A stretch of DNA of 64,000 bases from Bacteroidales bacterium (GTDB lineage Bacteria > Bacteroidota > Bacteroidia > Bacteroidales > UBA932): contig JALCMP010000003.1 in assembly GCA_022648545.1 (NCBI GenBank), positions 62,001 through 126,000 of the forward strand, in the 5' to 3' direction. Each line of letters starts with the position of its first letter. Positions within the stretch are counted from its first letter, which is position 1. Of the stretch, positions 24,520 through 31,190 are shown piece after piece. The notes beneath the pieces were generated by a model. That model saw only the letters and a list, made by a program, of their open reading frames with translations, ran no database searches and was not told the DNA's origin. Made by a program: the position numbers and the translations under genes.

Positions 24520-26466
24520 TTAGTCTTTTAAATAATACGGGGTGGTGTAGCCTGCACCTTTCAGCGGCAGATCCTCGCACCATCCTATAGGATCACTAAA
24601 TAGGGCTTCCACTTCTTCCAGGGTCTGGCCCGGTTCGGCTTCCACTATAATTTCGTCGTGTATATGGAAAACGATTTTAAGGCCCTTACTTTCGGCCCGT
24701 AAAATGATAAAGCCCAGTATATCGCGCGCTATGGCCTGCACTACGTTTTCAGTCAGCTTTCCGCCGTAGGTACGTATCTTTTCCCACTTCTTGGTTATCT
24801 GGTTCATACCCTCGTACTCGATAATATCGTGGTCTCCGCGCCAGCCGTCGTTACGCTCTATGCCTACAGTAGCCCGCGGGTAACAGATCGTGCGCCCTGA
24901 CGGCAGGGTAATAAACAGAAAACCCCATTTATAGCTGACTACTATACCGCGGTTTATAGTTACCGCCTCGTGCGTTTTTATCGCATGTATGGCGGCTGCC
25001 TCAACCGTAGCCCAGAATTTTACTATATGCGGGTTAGCTTCCCGCCATCTGTGTACTATATCCCGTTCCTCGTCCTCGGTCAAACCCAGGCGGCTACCGC
25101 CCATAGCTTCCAGCGCAGAAACGCCGCCGCCGTAACCCAGGGCCAGGGTAGAAATCTTACCTTTTTGGCGAAGCTCCCCGTTTATACCGTGCTTCTCTAC
25201 CGGTACGCCAAACATTTTAGACGCCGTACTGCAGTATATATCGCCGCCGGATCTAAATACGTCCAGTACCCAGCTTTCGCCGGATAGCCAGGCTACTACG
25301 CGGGCCTCTATCGCGCTAAAGTCGCATACGTGAAAAACACATCCGGGTTTAGCCACGAAAGCGGTACGTATTAGTTCGCTCAGTACCTGGGTAGGGTTTT
25401 CGTAGTTCAGCTGGAAATTATCGAGGTCTCCCAGTTTAACCAGCTGGCGTGCGTAGTCCAGATCCTCTAAATGGTTCTGCGGCAGGTTCTGCACCTGCAC
25501 CAGCCGGCCGGCCCAGCGTCCGGTACGCGCGGCTCCGCAAAACTGTAAAAGTCCGTGTATACGTCCGTCGCTGCATACGCACTGCTGCATAGCGGTATAT
25601 TTTTTATTACTGGTCTTGCCCATTTCGCGGCGCAGCTCGATAACCCGGCAGGCTTTCGCGTTTCCCTCAACTTGGGCGGCTACGTCGTCCAGTACTTTTT
25701 TGTTCAGGGTCTCCACCTCGACGCCGGCCACTTTTTTTAAATAGGCCTTTATCTGGGCGGGGCTGCTCGGGTTCTCCATACCGGTAAGCGCTTTCGCCTC
25801 ATCCACCAGCTGGGCTTTATACTCGGCGTCGAAGCGGGCGGCGTTGTCTACCAGCCGGCGATCCATCAGCACGCCGCGGTCGTTTATATTCTGATCCGCT
25901 ACGTACAGCTGTTCGTCAAAGTCGGCAGGCTCCAGGCGTCTAACCTTTGCTAATATCGCCTGCTCCACCTCTACGTCTCGTATATTGTATCTTTTAAAAA
26001 CTTCCCAGCGGTCGGGTGCGTCTGCCGGCAGGTGTCGTTTGCCGCGTGTGGGTGTGGAAAAATAGCGTATAAGCGTCGCGCCCTCTTTCATCTTGCCGTC
26101 GGCCAGGTGCAGCACTTCTCCGCACTGCCCCAGGGAAAGCGGCAGGCCCATACGCGCAGCGCGTACCATAGTGCAGCGCCACTGCTTCGGATCCATAAGC
26201 GGCCAGCCATAATACCGGCTAATGCAAACGCGCTCAAATACGGCGTTAAATGCAGTCTTGATAACGGCCGGATCGCGAAGCGCAGCTACTATGCTGTCGG
26301 GCAGCGTTTCTCCCTGCGCCATATCGCAGCAGATAACCGGGCCGCCGTCCACGGCATAGGAAAACAGCAGTATAGTAAAGTCCGGGGCCTCCGCATACTT
26401 GTAGACGCCGCAGCTTTTAAGGTCTGCACTGCTGTAGGTTTCTATATCTATCCCTAATTCTCGCAT
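24520..26466 (-). CDS. DNA polymerase, family A, with 3'-5' exonuclease
   Basis: The 648-residue protein is a phage family A polymerase. The exonuclease motifs are Exo I DIETYSS (Asp7, Glu9), Exo II in TAFNAVFERV (about 71-80), and Exo III in YNIRDVEVE (Tyr159, Asp164). Polymerase motif A is DFSAIEARV (382-390), and motif C is HIHDEIIVE with Asp-Glu near 604. It lacks the 5'-nuclease domain of PolI, as in phage enzymes. It probably copies the phage genome with the VapE primase-helicase. A terminator at 26490-26529 lies immediately upstream. Confidence 0.95.
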   Translation of the reverse strand: MRELGIDIETYSSADLKSCGVYKYAEAPDFTILLFSYAVDGGPVICCDMAQGETLPDSIVAALRDPAVIKTAFNAVFERVCISRYYGWPLMDPKQWRCTMVRAARMGLPLSLGQCGEVLHLADGKMKEGATLIRYFSTPTRGKRHLPADAPDRWEVFKRYNIRDVEVEQAILAKVRRLEPADFDEQLYVADQNINDRGVLMDRRLVDNAARFDAEYKAQLVDEAKALTGMENPSSPAQIKAYLKKVAGVEVETLNKKVLDDVAAQVEGNAKACRVIELRREMGKTSNKKYTAMQQCVCSDGRIHGLLQFCGAARTGRWAGRLVQVQNLPQNHLEDLDYARQLVKLGDLDNFQLNYENPTQVLSELIRTAFVAKPGCVFHVCDFSAIEARVVAWLSGESWVLDVFRSGGDIYCSTASKMFGVPVEKHGINGELRQKGKISTLALGYGGGVSALEAMGGSRLGLTEDEERDIVHRWREANPHIVKFWATVEAAAIHAIKTHEAVTINRGIVVSYKWGFLFITLPSGRTICYPRATVGIERNDGWRGDHDIIEYEGMNQITKKWEKIRTYGGKLTENVVQAIARDILGFIILRAESKGLKIVFHIHDEIIVEAEPGQTLEEVEALFSDPIGWCEDLPLKGAGYTTPYYLKD

Positions 26467-26489
26467 TTTATCGGGTTGTTATCGTTATT

Positions 26490-26529
26490 AAAAAACCCGC
26501 GCAGCTGGCAGTAACCATATCTGCGCGGG
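26490..26529 (-). terminator. Intrinsic terminator between DUF2815 gene and polymerase
   Basis: A perfect nine-base inverted repeat, CCCGCGCAG at 26496-26504 and CTGCGCGGG at 26521-26529, forms a strong stem with a 16-base loop. On the minus strand it is followed by six T (26495-26490). It lies between the DUF2815 gene end (26543) and the polymerase start (26466), inside the early operon, so it should limit read-through to the polymerase unless antitermination occurs. Confidence 0.8.
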
Positions 26530-26542
26530 CAGGTTCAGGCGT

Positions 26543-27112
26543 TTATAGGTCGTCGTCGTCCTCTAAGTCGTCGCTAAAATCCACGTCGGCAAAATCGGTT
26601 TCCGCAGATACTCTGCCACCCAGCGGCGCGTCGTCCTTAAACTTCATTACGTTGTTTAGTCCGCACGCTACGCCGCGGTTACCGCTGACGTCGTAGCCGT
26701 AGAAAGTAACAGATACCACGGCCCAAACTCCGCTATACATTTCTTCTTCGTCTACGATCGGCTGTTTGTTCTTGCCTATGATACCTGGGCGGCTGTTGCA
26801 TTTTGCATTTACGTAGAAATGGTCTGCGTAAACTTCGTCGTCGTCCTTTTCGTCTCCGTCTCTCAGCGGCAGATCCAGTTTTTTAGGTTCCTTGCCGCTC
26901 CATTTTGATACTATGGCCAGTTTCTTACCGGCTTCTATGGCCTCTTTAATGGCTTTTACGGTTTCCTTTTCCTCTTTGGGAATAAGTACGTTTGTCATAA
27001 ACTTTCCGTTTGCTTCGTCTCCGTCGGGTGCATATTTCGCAAATAAATGCGTATAAGACAGACGGCACGGGCCAAATACTACTTTGTTTTCTTTTACGAT
27101 AGGTGTAATCAT
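26543..27112 (-). CDS. DUF2815 protein, probable single-strand annealing or binding protein
   Basis: The 189-residue product fits the DUF2815 family: ITPIVKENKVVFGPCRLSYT at the start, FAKYAPDGDEANGKFMTNVL, and a very acidic C-terminus (FSDDLEDDDDL). An acidic tail is the usual feature of single-stranded DNA-binding proteins. DUF2815 genes pair with DUF2800 nucleases and family A polymerases in many phages, which points to a recombination or replication role. The family function is inferred from this association. The start is ATG at 27112. Confidence 0.83.
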   Translation of the reverse strand: MITPIVKENKVVFGPCRLSYTHLFAKYAPDGDEANGKFMTNVLIPKEEKETVKAIKEAIEAGKKLAIVSKWSGKEPKKLDLPLRDGDEKDDDEVYADHFYVNAKCNSRPGIIGKNKQPIVDEEEMYSGVWAVVSVTFYGYDVSGNRGVACGLNNVMKFKDDAPLGGRVSAETDFADVDFSDDLEDDDDL

Positions 27113-27138
27113 AACTTTACGTTTTTAAATGTTTATAA

Positions 27139-27429
27139 TTATTTGTTTGTTAAATGTTCGGTCAGGCTTCTAAGGTTGGCCAGCGCTACGCCGGCTTTTA
27201 CGGCTTGCCCTACCTGCTCGTTATCGTGTATAAGGGAAGCCAGGCCCTCGCTGATCTGTACCGGGTTTTCCTGGGCTGCGGCCAGTACCATACGGCCGTC
27301 CTTTTTGTCGTTCTGGGCAGTAACCATAATAAGCGCGTGGCATTTGTTATCACCCACCAGCTGCAGCAGCTCGTTTACTTTGTCGCTGATCTGCTTCTGC
27401 ATAATTTTTTCTTTTTCTTCGGTTTCCAT
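27139..27429 (-). CDS. Small early phage protein, function unknown
   Basis: The 96-residue product lies between the DUF2815 and DUF2800 genes, with gaps of 26 and 40 bases. Residues of about 30-50 (NKCHALIMVTAQNDKKDGRM) contain a strand-turn segment, and the rest is helical. A second possible start is Met10. No family is recognised. Its constant place between nuclease and DNA-binding protein suggests a small accessory factor of the recombination module, which is an inference. Confidence 0.55.
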   Translation of the reverse strand: METEEKEKIMQKQISDKVNELLQLVGDNKCHALIMVTAQNDKKDGRMVLAAAQENPVQISEGLASLIHDNEQVGQAVKAGVALANLRSLTEHLTNK

Positions 27430-27469
27430 TTTATAGCTGTTTATCGTCTCCCGGAATACGCCGGGCCGT

Positions 27470-28624
27470 TTATAGGTCTATACCTTTGAAATCGTCTACT
27501 GCCGGGTTAATAGCCTGGCGTTTGTCGCTTTCCGGCACCAGGGTAGGTTTACCGTCCGGCTTCTCGATAAAGTCGCCGCAGATTGCCGCAAACTGTTTCT
27601 TTCCTACCAGCTTTTCCAGGTCGGTAATCGTACGCAGTTCCTGGGGCTTGTATATCTGGGTAGTCTTAAATCCCGCCTGGTTCAGCGCTACCGCCGCGCC
27701 GTCCTGGTCTACTATTTTGCGTATGCTTCTGCCGGCTACCACTTTATAGCCCGGAAGCTCTACGCCGGATAACGCCTGCTGCAGCGCGTAGTCCTCGATA
27801 CCGGCTAACCAGGTCTTTACCGTGTCTACCATAGGCAGTACGTCTTTGGCCAGTTCCGACGGGCTTAGCTTCTGCGGATCCTTATATTTTCCCGCGGTGT
27901 CTATGCAGCGTTTGGCCAGTGTACGGCAGCAGTTCTTAACTTTGCAGAAACGGCACCAGTCGCCGGGGTTCTGCTTTCCGTTTCCGGTGTATGCTAATGC
28001 GGCTTTCGGCTTTAGATCGTATTCTGCCCACTTCATCAGCTCGTCTACGTTTAGCTCGTATTCGCTAAGATTGTCTATACGCGGCTGTACGATAGTCATA
28101 CGTACGCGCTTTATATTGAAATCGTCGCCAAATTTGAGGTAGGCGCCCAGCGCGTAGATCATCATTTGCGGGTTGTTTACGGCAGATACCCGTACGCCCT
28201 TTCCATACTTAAAGTCGATAATCTCCATAAGGTCGTCGGCTATAATCACGGCGTCGCCGGTTCCGAAAGCCTCCGGTACGTAGGCGCCGAAGCTAAGGCG
28301 GGTTTCAACCAGCAGCAGCGCGTCGCTGGTGGTTACGCGGGCTGTATTGTACTTCTCCAGTACGATAGTCTTGTAGGTGTCCGTATACTCGTCCATTTCG
28401 CCGCTGTGGTATTCTGAGTCCAGGGTTTTAATTTCGTCCTGCTCGCCGTCTGTGGGCTGGTGCAAAAATTCTTTAAGTTTCAGCGCGCAGTAGGCGTGCG
28501 CTAACGTTCCCTCGGCTGCAAAGCTGCTGCCCTCGTCTACTATATCGGCTTCCAGGTGCGGTGCTGCCGGACAGTTCAGCCATCTGTGGGCTGCCGACGG
28601 GCTTAATAGTGCGTGTGCTCCCAT
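27470..28624 (-). CDS. DUF2800 PD-(D/E)xK nuclease, Cas4/RecB-like
   Basis: The 384-residue product matches DUF2800. The opening (LLSPSAAHRWLNCPAAPHLE) contains a Cys, and the nuclease core has EGTLAHAYC near residue 40, DAVIIADDLMEIIDFKYG near 124, and QMMIYALGAY. A Cys cluster, WCRFCKVKNCC near residue 220, probably holds an iron-sulfur cluster as in Cas4 and AddB relatives. It is likely a 5'-exonuclease working with the DUF2815 protein. It lies three bases from the gene at 28628. Start is ATG at 28624. Confidence 0.87.
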   Translation of the reverse strand: MGAHALLSPSAAHRWLNCPAAPHLEADIVDEGSSFAAEGTLAHAYCALKLKEFLHQPTDGEQDEIKTLDSEYHSGEMDEYTDTYKTIVLEKYNTARVTTSDALLLVETRLSFGAYVPEAFGTGDAVIIADDLMEIIDFKYGKGVRVSAVNNPQMMIYALGAYLKFGDDFNIKRVRMTIVQPRIDNLSEYELNVDELMKWAEYDLKPKAALAYTGNGKQNPGDWCRFCKVKNCCRTLAKRCIDTAGKYKDPQKLSPSELAKDVLPMVDTVKTWLAGIEDYALQQALSGVELPGYKVVAGRSIRKIVDQDGAAVALNQAGFKTTQIYKPQELRTITDLEKLVGKKQFAAICGDFIEKPDGKPTLVPESDKRQAINPAVDDFKGIDL

Positions 28625-28627
28625 AAC

Positions 28628-29137
28628 TTAAAACGGTAAATCTTGTGTTAGTTCCCCATTCTTGACAAATACGGCGTCGCACTCCTTGATAAAGGCCGCG
28701 CGTTTATCGCTTGTAGGTAGTGTGCTTGGTTTTTCAGCACCGTATACGGCTGCAGTGTTTTTAAACCAGGCAGTTAATACGCGGTGCCATTTCTTGTAAC
28801 CGTCGCTGTCTGTTTTCTCCTTGTAGTTCTCGCCCTCGATACGTTTACGGGTGCGATCCATAGCGGCGCGTACGTCCACGGCCGTATACTCCTTTTCCGG
28901 GGCTTCCTCCGGTTGAGGTTCCGGCGCTGCTTCCGGTTTCGGCTGCTCGGCTTTTTCTTCTGCCGCCGGTTTGGTTTCCGGTTTAGCTGCTTTCTTTGCC
29001 GGTTTTTCCGGTTTCGTTTCCTGGGCTACCGCTGTAGGTGCCGGCTGCAGGTGTCTACCGGCTACGGCAGTAATAAGATCTACCAGCGATTTATCCGCTG
29101 CAAAGTTTACCTGCACGTTAATTTTGATAGGTTCCAT
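28628..29137 (-). CDS. Phage protein with Lys/Glu/Pro-rich linker
   Basis: The 169-residue product has three parts. The N-terminus (IKINVQVNFAADKSLVDLI) is a short folded segment. A low-complexity linker of Lys, Pro, Glu and Ala follows (residues of about 38-85). The C-terminal 80 residues are helical with VRAAMDRTRKRIEGENYKEK and look like a DNA- or protein-binding domain. The gene is three bases from the DUF2800 gene, so the two are co-translated. No family is recognised. It may tether the nuclease, but that is a guess from position. Confidence 0.5.
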   Translation of the reverse strand: MEPIKINVQVNFAADKSLVDLITAVAGRHLQPAPTAVAQETKPEKPAKKAAKPETKPAAEEKAEQPKPEAAPEPQPEEAPEKEYTAVDVRAAMDRTRKRIEGENYKEKTDSDGYKKWHRVLTAWFKNTAAVYGAEKPSTLPTSDKRAAFIKECDAVFVKNGELTQDLPF

Positions 29138-29148
29138 AATCTCGTTAT

Positions 29149-29391
29149 TTAAAAATCGTTAGACATATTGGTAAATTCGGGTATAGTTCCCATTCGATCC
29201 CAGCGCTGGATAAGTTTATAAAGGATCCATCCGGAAGCCAGGCCGATAAGTTTTGAGGATATAAGGCAGTACAGCCAGCTGATAAACGGCTGCTCGTCGA
29301 TAGGCACTGAGAAAATGCCTAATACTGCTACAGTCATAAGTAGAAACATTACGTAGTAGCGGTAGTTTGTAAGTATCTTTTTTATTTTCAT
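29149..29391 (-). CDS. Small membrane protein, two TM segments
   Basis: The 80-residue product has two hydrophobic segments: about residues 11-28 (NYRYYVMFLLMTVAVLGIF) and about 38-58 (ISWLYCLISSKLIGLASGWI). The N-terminus is basic (MKIKKI) and so probably cytoplasmic. No family is recognised. It is an early gene next to small regulators. Possible roles are superinfection exclusion or interference with host membrane functions, which is speculative. Confidence 0.5.
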   Translation of the reverse strand: MKIKKILTNYRYYVMFLLMTVAVLGIFSVPIDEQPFISWLYCLISSKLIGLASGWILYKLIQRWDRMGTIPEFTNMSNDF

Positions 29392-29394
29392 ATT

Positions 29395-29652
29395 TTAGTG
29401 AATTAGGTAGTTAAACTTCTTCGATAGCGTGTATAGGATATTTCCCCAGTCTCCCACGGCCATATCCTCCCAGTGGCCGACGCTTCGGCCGTCTACCTTT
29501 GCTTCTCCGGCGCAGGTAATCTTAGATACGGTAAAGACGACGCGCCCGCCCTTGAATGTTTGGCGTATTTCCTTTGTCAGCTCGTTGTGGGTCGTCTCCA
29601 CTTCCGGTATATATCCGGTAGGCGCGGTTAGTAAATTGATAGTGCTAAGCAT
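29395..29652 (-). CDS. Small early phage protein, function unknown
   Basis: The 85-residue product is taken from the ATG at 29652 because an upstream ATG at 29694 lies inside the preceding gene. It begins MLSTINLLTAPTGYIPEVET and has the strand-rich segment GGRVVFTVSKITCAGEAKVD. No family is recognised. It sits among early leftward genes and overlaps nothing. Its beta-rich character suggests a small globular domain. Confidence 0.45.
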   Translation of the reverse strand: MLSTINLLTAPTGYIPEVETTHNELTKEIRQTFKGGRVVFTVSKITCAGEAKVDGRSVGHWEDMAVGDWGNILYTLSKKFNYLIH

Positions 29653-29669
29653 TTGAAAAAATTTTAGAT

Positions 29670-29870
29670 TTATAGATAGGTGGCTTCCCAGCATTTGAGT
29701 ATCTGGCGCCCCGTTGTGAATTTCGCCCGGCCGGCTTTGCGTACGTCGAAACGTATACAGCCGTCCAGCTCCCAGCGTCGGATCGTGTGGCGTTCCACGC
29801 CCAGGATCTGCGCAGCTTCTTTCTGGCTATAGCGTCTGTCAGGATCGCAAACTGGTTTAGTCGGCGTCAT
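29670..29870 (-). CDS. Excisionase-like MerR-type HTH protein
   Basis: The 66-residue product carries the helix-turn-helix YSQKEAAQILGVERHTIRRW (about residues 14-33), a pattern of winged-helix HTH_17 proteins, followed by a short wing with Lys/Arg. Small proteins with this fold in temperate phages are excisionases or early regulators. It overlaps the next gene upstream by 14 bases and lies near the control region. Excisionase or transcriptional control are both possible. Confidence 0.7.
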   Translation of the reverse strand: MTPTKPVCDPDRRYSQKEAAQILGVERHTIRRWELDGCIRFDVRKAGRAKFTTGRQILKCWEATYL

Positions 29871-30072
29871 ACCTTGTTACGCTTAGTGTTAAACCCTCTG
29901 TCTGGCACACAAAGCGGCAGTTTTCCATTTTCTGCATAGCGTAAGCGGTATTTTTCTGGCTATCCAGGTCGTAGCCGTTTGCGCAAACCACCGTAACAGT
30001 TTCCCCGTTTACCATCTGGCGTAGACGTTCACGGGTAATTTTTTCCGTCGTTCTTGTAGTCGTTTCTTCCAT
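29857..30072 (-). CDS. First leftward early gene, function unknown
   Basis: The 71-residue product starts MEETTTRTTEKITRERLRQM and has three Cys. No helix-turn-helix is visible, so it is not an obvious Cro. It is the first gene read from the leftward promoter at 30223-30253 and lies just after the first 20-bp repeat. It probably has a regulatory or early anti-host role, but the sequence alone does not tell. Confidence 0.5.
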   Translation of the reverse strand: MEETTTRTTEKITRERLRQMVNGETVTVVCANGYDLDSQKNTAYAMQKMENCRFVCQTEGLTLSVTRYDAD

Positions 30073-30092
30073 TTCTCGGTAAAAATTTTAAA

Positions 30093-30222
30093 TTTGTTCG
30101 TTTGTTCGTTGGTACATAAAGAAAAACTGCCTACCTTAGCGGTATATTTTTGGACGTTACAACCGGCTATTTTGGTCGGCAGCCTTTCTTATGCCCTTTT
30201 CGTTTGTTCGTTTGTTCGTTGG
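30093..30222. repeat. Two 20-bp direct repeats in the control region
   Basis: The sequence TTTGTTCGTTTGTTCGTTGG occurs at 30093-30112 and again at 30203-30222, spaced 110 bases. Each copy is itself a tandem of TTTGTTCG. The right copy overlaps the expected transcription start of the leftward promoter, and the left copy lies 20 bases before the first early gene. They are the best candidates for repressor operators. Confidence 0.65.
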
Positions 30223-30253
30223 CAAAGATAGAGGTTTTCCGGTAACTTCCAAA
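30223..30253 (-). promoter_or_regulatory. Leftward early promoter (Bacteroidota type)
   Basis: On the minus strand TTTG lies at 30253-30250, followed by a 19-base spacer and TATCTTTG at 30230-30223. This matches the -33 TTTG / -7 TAnnTTTG form of Bacteroidota housekeeping promoters. Transcription would start near 30217, within the right 20-bp repeat, and read the early leftward operon. Confidence 0.75.
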
Positions 30254-30343
30254 AGATTTAGTAAAAAATTACTCATTTTTCGGTAAAATTATTTCCTGAC
30301 CGGGCATAACGCTACCGAAATACAGGTTAAAATCTAATTTTGT

Positions 30344-30739
30344 ATGGAAGATTATAAAGAATTGGCGGACGACGTACGCGATAGAATTAATGCGACGCTA
30401 AAAGACAAAGGTATTACCCAAAACCAGGTAGCCGCCGGCGATACTCCGGCCCAAAAACGTATAAACAGTCAGCTGAGCCACGGCAGTAACATAACGTTAG
30501 ATACCGTGCTGCGCATCCTGGACGCCTGCCCGGACATATCCGCAGACTGGCTGCTGCGAGGATCCGGCGATATGTACGTAACGGCGGGCACCAGCGTAAC
30601 CGGCGCTAATAATGTAACCGGGCGCAGCGCTACCGTAATAGGCCAGAAGGTCGGCACGCTTACCGAAGATTTTGTGCGCGAGCTGATCGCGGAAAAAGAT
30701 AAACAGATACGTATGTTAATAGAGAAAATAGGAAAATGA
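30344..30739 (+). CDS. Phage repressor, HTH XRE family
   Basis: The 131-residue protein begins MEDYKELADDVRDRINATLK and has a helix-turn-helix in about residues 24-58 (ITQNQVAAGDTPAQKRINSQ, then ITLDTVLRILDACPDISADW). The WLLRGSGDMY sequence is typical of Bacteroidota prophage repressors. A Gly/Val/Asn-rich segment and a C-terminal helix (VRELIAEKDKQIRMLIEKIG) could mediate dimer formation. It is divergent from the early operon. A TAATTTTG box at 30335 sits one base before the ATG, so transcription may be nearly leaderless. Confidence 0.85.
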   Translation: MEDYKELADDVRDRINATLKDKGITQNQVAAGDTPAQKRINSQLSHGSNITLDTVLRILDACPDISADWLLRGSGDMYVTAGTSVTGANNVTGRSATVIGQKVGTLTEDFVRELIAEKDKQIRMLIEKIGK

Positions 30740-31152
30740 AAAAAGCGGTAATAGCAGCAGTGCTGGCGCTGATATTTTCGGCGTGCTCCAAAGATACAGA
30801 TACGGCAGTGCCTACCAGCGGGCAGTACGTATGCCGGTCTATGGATTTAGTTATGGCCCTGACGCTGGAAAACGAAAGCTGCACCGGGGCTACGGTGTTC
30901 GTGGGTGGAAAGTATACCGGCAGCTGGCCGGCCTCAACTTCCGGACACTACCCGAAATACGTATATAAGATAGACGGCCTGACGGTTCGCGCCAGGTTCT
31001 CGGACGTGGAAAGATTTAGCGCCGATATGGACGGCGTACTGGTGGGCGCAGACGGCGGCCGTACAGTCATAGCAGACGGCCCGGCTGTTACGTTTATCCT
31101 GGATAACGCACCGCTGGACGCCGACGGCGACGGCGTTTTAGACGTGCAGTAA
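30736..31152 (+). CDS. Prophage-encoded lipoprotein
   Basis: The 138-residue product begins with a type II signal sequence (MKKAVIAAVLALIFSAC, Cys17). The acylated Cys is followed by SKDTD, similar to the short charged motif that sends Bacteroidota lipoproteins to the cell surface. The rest is a small beta-rich domain (GATVFVGGKYTGSW). The C-terminus DADGDGVLDVQ resembles a calcium-binding repeat. The start overlaps the repressor stop by four bases (ATGA), so it is made in the lysogen. Superinfection exclusion or altered surface properties are plausible. Confidence 0.75.
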   Translation: MKKAVIAAVLALIFSACSKDTDTAVPTSGQYVCRSMDLVMALTLENESCTGATVFVGGKYTGSWPASTSGHYPKYVYKIDGLTVRARFSDVERFSADMDGVLVGADGGRTVIADGPAVTFILDNAPLDADGDGVLDVQ

Positions 31153-31190
31153 AAATGCAAATTTTCAGCAAACGATTTTAGTAGTATTAT
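31150..31190. other. Right phage-host junction
   Basis: The phage lipoprotein gene ends at 31152 and the host glycerophosphodiesterase gene ends at 31165 on the other strand. That gene lacks the last part of its domain, so the crossover probably lies within this AT-rich stretch. No repeat core can be named because the left end is not in the window. Confidence 0.55.

Larger units (their letters stand above)
1..31160. mobile_element. Prophage (HK97-type siphovirus), right-hand part
   Basis: A continuous set of head, tail, packaging, replication and control genes shows a temperate tailed phage. Gene order is that of a lambdoid siphovirus read leftward: control region, replication, terminase, portal, protease, capsid, connectors, tail tube, chaperones, tape measure, tail tip. 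Base composition is visibly more GC-rich than the host DNA to the right. The right border lies close to 31,150-31,190, where the last phage gene ends and a host gene is cut short. The left border, integrase and lysis genes are outside the window. The exact end point is an inference. Confidence 0.9.

Noticed and set aside
24509-24583. Longer start for the gene ending at 24149
   Set aside because: The extension lies inside the polymerase coding region; the ATG at 24508 just after the polymerase stop is more natural.
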